Source: Cytospora piceicola (Eukaryota > Ascomycota > Sordariomycetes > Diaporthales > Cytosporaceae). From it: DNA of 64,000 bases. Of the stretch, positions 1-11,700 are shown one piece after another. Below the pieces are notes generated by a model that saw only the letters and a list, made by a program, of their open reading frames with translations, was not told the origin of the DNA and made no database searches. Position 1 is the first letter of the stretch. Every line of letters starts with the position of its first letter. Both the position numbers and the translations under genes were made by a program. Where the stretch lies: the NCBI GenBank assembly GCA_023375675.1, contig JALQBC010000004.1, forward strand, positions 1,302,001 to 1,366,000. The letters run 5' to 3'.

Positions 1-140
1 ACACCCTATATAACATATCCCTATATAGCATAAGCCCTTGATGTAAAATATATATCTAGTGAATGGATTAATATATATATATATATATAACCCCTTACCC
101 TTATATAGCATATGACCCATATATAGAATACATTCCTCTT

Positions 141-353
141 GGATGGGCCGTATGTTATATAAAGGGTCACCATTATACAAGCGGTTTCGACGGTTTAGAG
201 CTGTATGCGACATGTGCACTTGGCAACGAGGACTCGCAGATGTGGTATCGCGAGAAGTTGACGCAGTTGGTACAATCGAAGGAGAGGTGGGACCCGAAGG
301 ATTTGTTTGCATCTGGGGGAAGGCTCAGGAATCCCGTGCCGGTTCGTTTGTGA
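141..353 (+). pseudogene. C-terminal fragment of a BBE-like FAD-linked oxidase
   Basis: One frame reads through to a TGA at 351-353 and ends with a stretch typical of the berberine-bridge (BBE) C-terminal domain: a WYREKLTQLV segment followed by WDPKDLFASGG. In the family the segment 'hDPxxLF' packs beside the FAD and substrate pocket near the end of the protein. Nothing upstream of about 141 continues the gene; the DNA there is an AT-rich TATATA tract, so the FAD-binding domain is missing. It may be the last exon of a gene cut by the window edge, but the low-complexity DNA directly 5' makes a truncated relic more likely. Its position beside a decayed SDR and a polyketide locus suggests a lost tailoring oxidase (inference). 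The family call rests on about 60 residues. Confidence 0.42.
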
Positions 354-1090
354 GATGCTCTGGGACTGGTGATTCGATCAAGGCGGGAGCTGGAGGAATA
401 GGGTTGAGTGCACATGTGGACGAGATGATTCATTGTGTCGATCTTGAACTTCCATTTGTATAGTTTCCATCAATCTTGTCTTGACATTATTATGTTAGAT
501 AGAACCATTTCCCCTACCACATAACAGAGAGACTTATGCATATTCACAAACCCTGCAAACTAAAGATTAGTAGTTATGAGCCAGTGTCGCAGATTTGGCG
601 AAGCGCAGTTTTAAGCATACAGGTAGAAATTGTTGCGCTTATTTCAATATAAGTGTTGAAAAGCGTCTGGTTGACTTGGATGCATTTTACTAAGGCTGTA
701 CGCATGTAATTAGCGGGTTACTCGGTGCAATCTTAGATGCAATGTTTAACCAATGTAACTTTCTTATCAAAAGTCTACTTGATTTCTAATTTACGCTCAG
801 CGTATTCCCAAATTGCCAACATGTTCCAGGCCCAAATCGTCCCTAATCAAAGTTCAAGTTCATTTCAAACTCAATCAATTCAGCTACGAGTTCGAGCACG
901 CGAAAGTCAACATTGGAAAACATGTGAGGAAAGCGATTTCAGTTTGTAACATTAGCTAACTGAACGTATATTCCCGTCATAAATCACCAGTTACAAACCC
1001 TAGGCAGCAGGCAAGCAAAGAAAGCCAAAACCGCCGATTCTAGATACCTTCAGCCTTCTTCGAGGTGCAAAGTGCTCAACACCTATTACC
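354..1090. other. intergenic, no gene recognised
   Basis: Moderately AT-rich DNA between two gene relics. I see no open frame with convincing composition, no RNA gene and no repeat with recognisable ends. Confidence 0.5.
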
Positions 1091-1873
1091 TCACAAATGG
1101 TCATCAATTCCCAAGACCCGCATCTTGAGCAGATCTTCAGAGATAATGCGCTCGCGGTGTGTCTCAAGCTCTTCCATATCCCACTGTGCGTTGATGAAGC
1201 GGCCACTGAGGTATTCGGCGCGGGGAAGGGTGAGGTAGAGGGCTGTGGCGGCGGGAAGAGCAGCCGAATGAAAAAGGTTAGTTGTATTCCTCTAGTGCGA
1301 GTGTGGTGAAGAGCGGGACTCACGGGTGTCCTTAAAGTTCTTGCGAAGCCACTCGGGCGCGGCTTCGGCGACTTTAGTGCCTGAGACACCGCCCGGGTGG
1401 AAGGCGATGGCAACGACGCCTTGAGAACCATGCTCTATTTTGTTGTTAGATAGACGCTAAAAACCTTGGAAACGTGGGGCTCTCATCGCGGGGAGTAAAT
1501 CGAGTTCAATAGCGACCAGATAAGATCTATATACCTTTATCAATGAACTCGGTGAGTCTGGTTAGGTAGCATTTATTGCTAACTTTAGACTCCTCGAGGG
1601 CCTTAACATCTCTGCCGGCGAGGACAACGGAAGTCGCTCCTGCACGGGCAAAATGGACGGCGGTATGCTAATACATGTCAGCGACTTAGTCAGATACAAG
1701 AGAAGGGGTTGACGAAATGAGCTATTCGATAAGTGAGTTCGTACTTCTCCAATGCTAGACCCAGCTCCCGTAACAAGAACAGCCTTTCCTACAGCCGCAT
1801 CCTTAGTGCCAGAAGTCGGTGAAATGAAGTCATAGACATCATGTCTCGTTGGCTTAATTAGAAGAGGGTTCAT
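1091..1873 (-). pseudogene. short-chain dehydrogenase with catalytic core deleted
   Basis: The first exon starts at 1873 and carries the Rossmann cofactor motif TGAGSSIG. After a normal intron (GTACGA...TTAG) it continues into HFARAGATSVVLAGRD, the second strand of the fold. About 100 bases later the sequence is already at GVVAIAFHPGGVSGTK, the C-terminal substrate-loop region. Another intron (GTGAGT...CACAG) leads to a last exon with LYLTLPRAEYLSGRF and WDMEELE, ending at TGA 1091-1093. An intact classical SDR has roughly 100 more residues between these blocks, including the NNAG motif, the catalytic Ser and the YxxxK pair; none fits in the space. The remaining exons keep sensible splice sites, so the deletion may be fairly recent. 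It probably once served the neighbouring polyketide locus (inference). Confidence 0.7.
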
Positions 1874-2442
1874 GATGTGATGAGTAGGCGATAAATGGAA
1901 TGGAGGAGGTGATGGAGAAAGGACTTAATTTGATGGATGGGAAATGAGAAGGATGTAAGACTCAGGAAAGTTAACTCAGTAAATAAAAGTGCGGTGCTGA
2001 CTTCGGTTTTATACATCTTATTATCTTCAAGCCTGCACTGGAGCAAAGCCTATAACTCAAGCCAAAACTATTACCAAGCATTCCTTTTTTGTTACTTGCA
2101 ACCTGACCTGGACGACGAGGCGCGAAACAAAGAAGTAGAAGTTCGCGGAGTTTAAGTAGGACAAATCAACCCAAGTTCTCTCCAACGGACTTTGTGAAGT
2201 TGATTAATTACGGGACCAGACTTTACGCAGACACTTGCTTGGAAGGGTGTTAGCATTCAGCCCAACATATGCAAGCTCCAGCTGCATACGTACCCATTAT
2301 ACATACTTGACCCAGACATCACAGGTACTTATGTAGACCTGAAGATGTATCAATTGTAGTACAGTTTAACGGATCCACCCCTAGGCGATGGTCAGCTCAT
2401 TTGATGTTCAGGTAATCATCCACTTAGTTCCAGGACGTACCG

Positions 2443-2652
2443 TGTCACGGTACGAGACATACAAGAGGCTAAGGCTCTCAAACCAGGCATATATCGAATA
2501 TCAATCGAACCGGTGCTAAAGAGAGAAGAAGAGAAAGCAGAAAGGAAAGCGCAAGGCTATCCTTTAGTAGAAGACCTAAGGTGCATGTGGGGCTGTCACA
2601 AGCTGATATAGGGTTAGGGTTATATGGCAATACAGCCACGCCACGCCTAACA
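2443..2652. mobile_element. solo LTR, copy 1, with 5-bp target duplication
   Basis: A 210-bp unit begins TGTCACGG and ends CCTAACA, giving the TG...CA termini of LTR retrotransposons. It is flanked on both sides by TACCG (2438-2442 and 2653-2657), a perfect 5-bp target-site duplication. A related copy lies at 19193-19415 in the same orientation, sharing blocks such as ACGAGACATACAAGAGGCT and ACAGCCACGCCACGCC. No internal retroelement coding sequence is present, so this is a solo LTR left by LTR-LTR recombination. The strand of the parent element cannot be told. It contains a short AGGGTTAGGGTTA stretch. Confidence 0.82.
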
Positions 2653-3494
2653 TACCGGTGCATTCACTTGGAAGCGATCAGACTTCTGTGAGTGCTCTAA
2701 GACACGGCATATTTTATAAGTCTAATGATACTTATAGCCCGGAAGATTATTGTTATTATAAGCCTTACGCTGTAGCTAATATTTGAAAGAGAATAAATAA
2801 TTTAGCTTCAGAAAAGGAAGAAGATATCGATTATACCTTCTATAGTACGACATGCGATTTCTCTTTGGTCCCTGGTATAAGACCTTGCAAGAATTGGAAC
2901 CCTCGAGTGCCTCTGATGCCAGCTGGGCCTTATCCGAACTGCTATATAATCATATTACGAGGGTTTCGCTCATGCTAGGATTTGCTTTTGGTATTTTCAT
3001 TACGCTGGAACAGGAAGCCTTTGATTCTCATCTTGGAAGACAGACTGAACACTATAATACCAGGACACTAGTACGAGATTAGAACAACAATGACACGAAG
3101 TTGAGCGTCCATGGGCAGCAGTAGAAGCCACAGCGTCTTCTACATGGTGGCTCTCGCTATCATCCATGAACTACGAGTTTTGCCCGAGAAGGCTGAGCCT
3201 GCAGCACAGGAAGCCACAAAAATCACAACTCTACCCCTTCGTCGGGTGCAAATTTCCCGAGGTCATGTATGATAGGTGCGATCGTTCGTTCTTCGCCACT
3301 CTAACCTAGAGTTGTGTATGAGGTTGATAGGTAGTTGGGGTCCTGGTGGCTGCACTGCGACATGAGTAACATAGGTAGGTCACCGTCTATTTGGTCAGAG
3401 TCTGCGGCCCTAGATGCCTCGATCATCTATTCATTTAATTCTACAAGTCCTGTTTTGCTCCAACCTTTCCGCCGAGGCTGGAATGACACATTGC
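2653..3494. other. intergenic, no gene recognised
   Basis: Region between solo LTR 1 and the 3' end of the MFS transporter. A short plus-strand frame at 2852-3082 has no recognisable features. Nothing else is supported. Confidence 0.45.
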
Positions 3495-5007
3495 TCACTT
3501 CTTTACCAGCAGACCCGGTCCCACCAACATAATGCGCGAGCAAGTGATAAGCATGCCGCCCTGCATTCGTTAGTATCTAAAATAGAAAAAGTGCGCTCGA
3601 TTTACTTACTGCGATCAGCATGACGCCGCAGAAGATCTTGAGACCGGAATAGCCGCCGTCTTGCGAAGTCACAATAGCCCCCGCTACAGGACTGCCGAAC
3701 AGAGCCCCAAAGGAGGAGAAGGCATACAGCGTACCGACTCGGAAACCCAGCTTACGGATGTCGGATATGGCTGCCACAAGCGCGGGTATGATGGCCAGCG
3801 TCAAGCCTGAGGCAAACCCGTAGAGCACTGCAAATGCAATGATCGGGCCGGTCGATTCGGCTGGAAGCCACAAGGCAAGGGTTATGATTCCCGAGAAAAG
3901 TGTGAAGATGATGCAGACGTTGAAGACGCCGTATGAATCTCCAAGATGGGCAGGGAATATTCTTCCGAAGACGCTCGCCGCGTTGATGATGGGGACGAGG
4001 TACTCGGTCAGGTATTGGGGCATGCCTGCTGCCTTGGCTTGAACGATGATGAAGTTGAACGGCAGGAAGGCTCCAAAGTAGACAAAGAGTGAGCCCAGGG
4101 CGAGAAGTAGGTATGGGACCTCAACAAAGGGGACCAAGTACTCTTTCAGTACAAACGGCGTTGGATTTGGGGGCAACCTGGACTTGACGGCGATATTGCC
4201 AAAGATGAGAAGCCCGAGAAGGAGGAATGCAGTGATTCGCATAGACCAGCCAAAGCCGACGGTTTTAATCAAGTGACTGACCATGATTGGGAGGATGACA
4301 CCACCCATGCTGGATCCAGATACCATGATGCCAAAGGCAAGCGCTCGGTGTCTCTTGAACCAGGTTCCTGCAGCAGCAACAGCTAGGTGGTGTCAGATGC
4401 TGTTTGTTTCATACGGTGGCTTGGTTATTTACTCACTCGGGTAAAACAAGAAGCTTGTGCCAATTCCACTGCACACGCACTGTGCAAGGAATATCTGGTA
4501 GTACTCGGTGGAGATGGAGAGCATCATCAAGCCGAAGACATGCATAAAGGATCCCAAAAGCAACGGCCATCGTGGGCCATAGCTATCGGACAACTTGCCA
4601 GAGAACAGACCCTGTGGTAATATTAGCATTGTAATTGTGCTGCATGCAAGCTGAGTAGTACGGACGTACGAAGAAGAATAGCATAAACCCCTCTGTCGCT
4701 GATATCCATGCCACGTCACTTGGACTGTATGAAGCGAGCTGGTGGGCTTGATAGTAATCCTGGAAGACGCCAATGCCTTACGGTTTGAATCAGTATAAAC
4801 TCCAACAAAAAATGGAAAGGGTGTTACCGTACAATTCACCCAGCCAAAACTGGAAAAGACGGTACACCAGCCTCCAGCAATACACAGCCAAGCCTGAAAA
4901 CCGCCATCCGGGAATACATCTGGATCTGGCGTGAATTTGGGTAGACCAGGCGCCTCCTTGCTTTCGGGCACGAGGTTCGGAGACTGAGAAGGCTCGCTGG
5001 ACTCCAT
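3495..5007 (-). CDS. MFS transporter, monocarboxylate (MCT/MCH) type
   Basis: Five exons join in phase: 5007-4833, 4776-4670, 4611-4437, 4382-3610 and 3560-3495, giving 431 residues with about 12 hydrophobic segments, as expected for the family. After an acidic, proline-rich cytosolic N-terminus comes PDGGFQAWLC, the start of TM1 typical of fungal MCT-like carriers. Other family marks are GVFQDYYQAHQLASYSPSDV, GLFSGKLSDSYGPRW and AAGTWFKRHRALAFG. Start choice: the ATG at 5007 begins MESSEPSQ; an upstream in-frame start would add an unusual basic extension. The last intron has a clear CTAAC branch point and leads to a short exon ending in two lysines. Family members move monocarboxylates, riboflavin or pathway products through the plasma membrane. 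Next to a polyketide synthase, export of the product or an intermediate is the likely job (inference); the substrate cannot be read from the sequence. Confidence 0.85.
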
Positions 5008-5788
5008 TGTGATGGGAAAGAGTAGGATGCAGAAAGTGATAGTCGACGAACGAAAATGGGAATCCGGAGGGTGTGGCTCAAGTGCTTGATGTCTTCTGCT
5101 TGATGTCTTCTGTTTGCTGTCTTCTGCCTGCATATATACTTAGACAGGAGACCACGAATTAGTAATTAATGCCTGCAATACGCTAACCTCTATCTGGTAC
5201 CATGTTTCGAGCTCTAGATCTGCAATTAAGTACCTATGTAGTTAGTGGCGGCCGGCAGCCCGTTTGCAGGTTTGTCATTACTGATTAGGAATGTCAGCCC
5301 CTGTTCTGTGTTACCCCAGCGCACATGAAACTATATGGTAGTATTGAAGGGCGTCGCTCGCGCATACATATGATAACTCATCTGAGCATCGTCTAGCACT
5401 GTCGGTGGTCCCGCTGCATGTGTAGATGACTCAGTACTACGATGGCGACAATAACGGCGCAGGGCTCAGGAACGTTGAATGGTTGCCTGTGCCCAAATAA
5501 TATCTCTGGACTTCGGAGCTTCCCGGATGTCATGCCACATTTTGGTTCTTTCCCTATGGGCTTTGGAGCCTCAGTCCGTCCTGATGGAAAATTGTGTATT
5601 CCGCAAGTGGCCATCATGGACCAAGGAGGTTGGTAAAGGATCTCATCTTTCCCACTGAAAATGTGAAATGATTGAATTTCCAGCCCTGCCATTGGCGCTG
5701 CTATCTACTTTGCAAGCCCCACTCAAGCATATGTAAGTGTAGTAGGCATACGTACTTCCGAATCCTATCTGAATCCGATTCAGCAACC
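5008..5788. other. intergenic, transporter promoter and reductase 3' flank
   Basis: No convincing gene. The transporter promoter lies here, since that gene reads leftward from 5007. Short open frames on both strands at 5393-5692 overlap each other and have no recognisable content. Confidence 0.45.
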
Positions 5789-6872
5789 TTACAGTAATCC
5801 CTTGATGCTATCTACGACACCAACCACCGACTCCTTGAGCGTGCGGTAACTCATACCCAAGACCACGATGCTCTCGCGGTTGTCGTACCCGTTCACGCCA
5901 GACTCAGGCCTCTCTCCGCTCTTGATCGCCTCGCCGACCGGCATCCTGTCCTTGAACTCGGGATACTCCTCGCCGATAACCCGCGCGATCTCGGCGTTGC
6001 TGTAATTTCCCGCCGTGACCAAGAAGCGTCTGTTTTCCGCCTCGGGTCTTTCCAGCGCTCGGACGTGGGCCACGGCCAAGTCCCGCACGTCGACGAAGAG
6101 GTAGTTGACGGTTGGGGGGCAGGGCGTGGAGGGACCACCGCGAAGGAGACTGACGAAGCGAGCATTGCTGGTGTTGATGGAATCAATGGAAGAGAGCGCG
6201 TGAATCACGGGCCCGAAGACCAGCGGCGGGTTGATCGTGGTCAGAGAGAAGTCCGGCTTCTCTTCCTCGACGAAACGCCAGGCTGCCTTTTCGGCGAAGG
6301 TCTTGCTGGCGAGGTAAGCGAAGGGGCCACTTTTGTGGGCTTCCTCCTCGGTGATAGGGTTCCAGTCGACCTCGGTGTAGACATGCGTCAGCGGCTTGCC
6401 ATAGTCGACCATGGCTGCGTATGAGGACGTCAGAATGACCCTCTTCACCGCAGGGGCATAAGTCTTGATGGCCTTGAGGATCCCGGTTGTGCCGTCAACG
6501 GCTGTTGTGATGAGCTGCTGCATCTCCTCAACTGTTTTGGCGTTGAAGTGGTATGGGCCAGCGCAATGAACAACGGCTTCGAAAGGAGGGTCAGTCTTTG
6601 CAACGGAGTCATAGGCTACTCGATTAGTATCATCAGCAATTGTCAACAGTACGGCGTGCTTGGGTGAGTGGCCTACCTCCTGGACTCATCATGTCCTCCA
6701 CTACGACGTAGTCGAGCTGATCCTTCCCATACTGTTCGTGGGAAAGAAGGATTTGTTCGCCCTTCGTTGCGGAGCGGACCGTGGCCACAACGGAGTAACC
6801 ATGGTTCAACAAAGAGTCCAAAATGTGAGCTCCAATGAAGCCGGATCCGCCAGTAAGAAGTACTCGTGTCAT
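5789..6872 (-). CDS. NAD(P)-dependent reductase, dihydroflavonol/methylglyoxal (GRE2-like) family
   Basis: Two exons (6872-6677 and 6615-5789) join in phase to give 340 residues, normal for this extended-SDR family. The N-terminus has the Rossmann glycine motif TGGSGFIGAHI at about residues 7-17. The spliced product continues through VVHCAGPYHF, VKRVILTSSYAA and the catalytic YLASK (Tyr-x-x-x-Lys), then NPPLVFGP and a C-terminal substrate domain. The intron donor GTAGGC and acceptor GAGTAG close the frame. The start at 6872 puts the Rossmann strand at residue 3; upstream in-frame starts exist but would add a non-family extension. Such enzymes reduce ketones, aldehydes or flavanone-like carbonyls. 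It is transcribed in the same direction as the transporter and away from the synthase, and could reduce a carbonyl of the polyketide or its aldehyde (inference). Confidence 0.88.
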
Positions 6873-7389
6873 TTTAGATAACATCGGGGATCTGGGGTGT
6901 AGTGTTTCACGCAACGCTTTCTGAGGTCAAATTCGACTTGCTCACTGTCTGTTTCTGCTTGGCTCGATTCTGGCAGGAAGAGAAGAGAACTAAATAAGTT
7001 TCGATATTTGCGAAAAACAGAAAGGTTTGTCAAAGACAGAGCTTCCGGGCCCGCGAAAGGCTTTACTCTACAGTACGTACCCAAATACCACCAGAGCAGC
7101 AGGTATATCGGCAGCCTCGTCAAACATACAAAAGTACCTCAAGAAATTAAACTTTCGCCTATCAAATCTTCAAACGAGTGGTGTGATATAATAAGCACTT
7201 AAGACGCACCAAACTCCTACACAACCAATTGCATATGTCGCGATATCCTATTTCAGAAGGTGGCGTGCGTGGTAGAGGCTGACATGTGGATTGGTCTGTT
7301 CACCGGTTCTGCTCGCATCTTCGCCATCGGCCTCAAAAGTACTGCCATGTGAAGAATATCCGTTACCGCCACGAATTGCCGTTTCCAAA

Positions 7390-7853
7390 TGCCAGCCTGT
7401 ATCATCTTTAGGAAGCCATACCATGTCCTACTTACTGATCCCACTGCCAGCCTGCATTATCTCTGGAAGGTCACATGCATACCATGTTCTACTTACTGAT
7501 CCCACTGCCAGCCTGCATTATCTCTAGGAGGTCATACCATAGCCTACTTACTGATCCTGTCAGCCACTATATTCTACTTACTGATCCCACTGCCAGCCTG
7601 CATGAAGTCTACCATAGCCTACCCTACGGTACTTACTGATCCCACTGTCAGCCTGCATTATCTCTAGGAGGTCATACCAAATTCTACTTACTAATTCCAC
7701 TGCCAGCTTGCATTATCTCTGGGAGGTCATAACATATCCAACTTATTGATCCTACTGCTAGCCTGCATTATCTCTGGGAGGTCATACCATATCCAACTTA
7801 CTGATCCTACTGCTAGCCTGCATTATCTCTGGGACGTCATACCATATCCTACT
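7390..7853. repeat. degenerate minisatellite, ~55-57 bp unit, about 8 copies
   Basis: Roughly eight imperfect copies of a unit built from TACTTACTGATCCCACTGCC, then AGCCTGCATTATCTCT, then GGGAGGTCATACCATATCC. Some copies are shortened (7551-7630). The last two copies, ending near 7853, are almost identical, which suggests recent duplication or slippage at that end. Without spacers of different sequence it is not a CRISPR-like array. It lies in the promoter-side space between the reductase and the polyketide synthase. Confidence 0.85.
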
Positions 7854-7947
7854 AACCCTTCGCAAGACTCAGTTAGACCATTCCCTTCGGCGAAGAGCTT
7901 CCCTATCTTGTCTGCGAAGGAGCCCGATGTCAACAACTGAGCATGGC

Positions 7948-8560
7948 GATCGCCCCCCCCCCCCCGGTCCCCCCTTCACCGGTAGCAGGGAATATCATAA
8001 TCAGTAGGATACTTCCACTAAATCTCTGATCTGTTATCTATAGCTCCTTATTCTATTTTTAGGAATATAACTATTTTACTTTACCCTAAATTATTAGCCT
8101 TTCTATATAAGGATACCTTTGTATATACTAATAATGATTACTATAGAAACCTTTATAAAGGACTAAACTATAGTTCTAAAGTTAATACTATTAATAGAAT
8201 ATATATACATATATATAAAATGCTTTAGCACTTAAAACCTAGGTTATACTATATATCTAGGCATACTATTATAAAGCTAGGTCTTGATTTAATCGCCGTA
8301 AAGGAGCTTTCTATGTTTATTTTAAACACTATCTAAAAGTAGTTAATCACTAGGGTATATTTGTCATGGATATTTGTACAAGAAAGTAAAATAATTATAC
8401 TAGCTGTAATAAGGTTATTAATATAATTAACTTAATAATCATACTTTCTAATTTGTCTAATTCTATCCACCAAAGTTATATATAATGGAATGGAAGTAGG
8501 TACTTACTGAAAATAAAGTGACCTTCGATACATACTTACCTTGCTTGTAATTCACGGTTG
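7948..8560. repeat. AT-rich relic behind a poly-C tract
   Basis: A run of about 14 C near 7952 is followed by some 550 bases of strongly AT-rich DNA full of TA steps and multiple stops in every frame. This resembles RIP-mutated repeat DNA. I see no terminal repeats or surviving coding motif, so the parent element is unknown. It ends just upstream of the synthase promoter. Confidence 0.4.
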
Positions 8561-8768
8561 TTGATAGGAGCTTTTGTGATTATGCAGAGTAAGATACCCG
8601 CTATAGGATCTAGCCAACATATCGAAGTACCTAGGTAGCCTTTGAGGATAAATTGATTGAGTTCATGGCCTTTTTGATCTTGAACTTTCTCTCCTCATTC
8701 AATCATCTCTCATTGCCTACTCCAAAACTTCATAAGCTCCACTGAACAACAACGATAACAACGGCAAC

Positions 8769-11700
8769 ATGTCCAAACCGTCCGACCGCTATGTTGAGCC
8801 GATCGCCATCTGTGGCATGGCTATGCGCCTTCCCAACGGCATCAAAACTCCTGAAGCCTACTGGGACGTATTGTACAATGGCAAGGATATGAGGTCACCA
8901 GTGCCTATTTCCCGGTACAACATCAAGGGCTTCAATGATGCTATGGGCAAGACGAACATAATCAAGCAGCAACATGCCTATTTCCTGGAAGATGACCTGG
9001 CTGCGTTCGACGCCGGCCTGTTCACTATGGTCAGAGAATCTCCGTTGTTCATGGTTATCAATTTCATTTGAAGTTCTAGTTGAACGATCTTACTGGGCGT
9101 GGCTCGTTACACCCATCTTACCTTTGAGCACATCACACTGGCAAGGACTATGCCCCAGGCACTAAAAAATTACAGCCAAACCTATACGCAAACCCGTGAT
9201 TAAACAATTCACTGACTAGAATGCTCAGACCAGGAACGAATTGGAGAAAGCGGACCCGCAACAGCGACTGCTCCTGCTTGTTGTTAGAGAATGCCTCGAA
9301 AGCGCTGGTGTGACCGATTACAGAGGCAGTCTCACAGGCTTCTTCGTCGGCACCTTCTCTGAGGATTGGCTGCAGACACAGTCCAAGGAAGAACAACATG
9401 CCAGTGGCTACGTTCTCACCGGTCACCTCGACCCGATGCTGGCCAACCGAGTTGCCTTTGAGTATGACTTACGTGGCCCCTGGTAAGGCGTTCCACCCTG
9501 TTATCATTGGAGCAAGGAATTTCTGACGGATTCGTGTAGTTTCGTTGTCAAGACGGCGTGCTCTTCCTCCCTTATTGCCTTGCACAATGCTGTTCGGGCG
9601 GTTCAAAATCGCGACTGCGACGCCGCCATCGTGTCGGGATCTAATCTCAACATGGGCCCAACTACCACCGCTTCAATGACACAAGAGGGCATCATGTCTC
9701 CGGAAGGTTCGTGCAAGACCTTTGACGCACACGCTGACGGGTACGGACGTGGTGAAGCCATCAATGCTATCTATATCAAGCCACTTTCCCATGCAATCCG
9801 AGATGGGAACCCAATTAGAGCGGTCATTCGGAACACTGGTGTCAACCAAGACGGTCAGAGCACTGGTCTATTCGCAACCAGCATTGAGGCACAAGAGGCC
9901 CTGATGAGGAAGGCTTACGCAGATGTCGGTCTCGATCCGGCTGAGACTGCGATGGTTGAGGTAAAATCCCTAAAATACGGTTGCGGCATCTCTTTCAATT
10001 ACTAATGACCTCATTTCGTCTTCACAGTGCCATGGAACTGGAACTCCGGTAGGCGACCCTGTAGAAGCAACCTCTGTCGGCAACGTCTTTGGCGAGCCAC
10101 GTGGTATCTACATCGGGTCTGTCAAACCAAATCTTGGTCACTCCGAGGCCTCAGCGGGAATATCAAGCTTAATGAAGGCTGTTCTGGCCTTGGAGCACAA
10201 GACAATCCCCCCGAACATTAAATTCAGGGTTCCCAACCCCCGAAGTAAGCTGATAAGTCCTCTTTTTGGAGACATGAGTTGATGTATCACAGTTCCATTC
10301 GCGGAGAAGAAGATCACAGTCCCTGTAAAGCCTATGGCCTGGCCCGAGGGCAAGGCCGCTCGAATCAGTGTCAATTCTTTCGGTATTGGAGGCACTAATG
10401 CACACGTAAGTTCAATTGTATATCAGCAGAGTCCAGAAAACACGACTAACAGTAACTTATTGGGCAGTGTATCGTCGAATCTGCAGAGCAGTATCTGCGA
10501 GAGGCAACTCAGTCGCGGCTCGGATCGGAGCTGGCTGTCATCTCTGCGAATTCTCAAGACTCTGTGAAGGCCGGAATCGAGAATCTCAAGCGATACGTAT
10601 CTTCCAATCCTGAAAGGTTGGCAGACCTCTGCTATACCCTTTCTCGACGCAGAGAGCACTTCAAATGGAGGTCGTTCGCGGTGCTCTCTGACCCCAACAC
10701 GGTCTCATTTTCCCCTCCCACTAACAAGCCGGCTAAGACACCAACAGTTGTGATGGTGTTCAGTGGTCAAGGTGCCCAGTGGCCGCAGATGGGCTACGAC
10801 TTATTGAATTCCTTTCCTGGATTCAAGGACGATGTCTTAGCGATGGATGAAATCTTACAAGGCTTAGGAGATCACCGCCCTTCTTGGAAAGTTATTGGTG
10901 AGTAATTCTCGCTCTAATCTGTTGTCTTGAAACTTACACCCTCGCAGACGAGTTGAGTAAACAAGCCAGCTCAAGCCAAATTCATCGAGCAGAGCTTGCG
11001 CAACCTCTGTGCACTGTGGTCCAGATTGGTCTGATCAACGCCCTGAAGCGAGTCGGGGTCCAACCACAAGCCGTTGTCGGCCACTCCAGTGGTGAGATCG
11101 CGGCCGCGTACGCTGCAGGGGCACTGACACTGCGTGAAGCCATCACCGCGGCTTATTATCGTGGTCAAGTCTCCAAGCAAACTAACACTCCGGGCGGCAT
11201 GGCTGCAGTCGGTCTAGGGGCTGAAGAGACGCGAAAGTATCTCCCCGATCGGGTCGTTGTGGCATGTGAGAACAGCCCTGCAAGCACAACCATCTCTGGC
11301 GATGCGGATCAGGTGCAGGTGGCATTGGGTATCATCAAGGACGCCCTCCCTGACGTCTTCGCGAGGGCCCTTAAAGTAGAAATGGCCTATCATTCCCGTA
11401 AGTTGTCTATTTAACTTCTTGGTAGTGGCCTCAAATCGAATGTGGTCAGCTAACAATAAACCACCAGATCATATGGTCTCCTTGTCAGAAGGCTACAGGG
11501 CTTACCTGGATGACGAGTTTACAAGCTTTACACAGGGGCGCGAGACGCTAGAAGACAGCCAGGTACACTGCCAGCTGAAAGTGCCGGTCTTTTCAAGCCT
11601 GCGAGCAAAGAAGATCACCGACGCTCAAGAATTTGGGCCTCAATACTGGCTTGACAACCTGACGTCGCCTGTTCTGTTCAATTCCGCTGTCCAGAACATC

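Noticed and set aside
7390..7853. CRISPR-like array
   Set aside because: Copies are tandem and contiguous with no unique spacers, in a eukaryotic genome.
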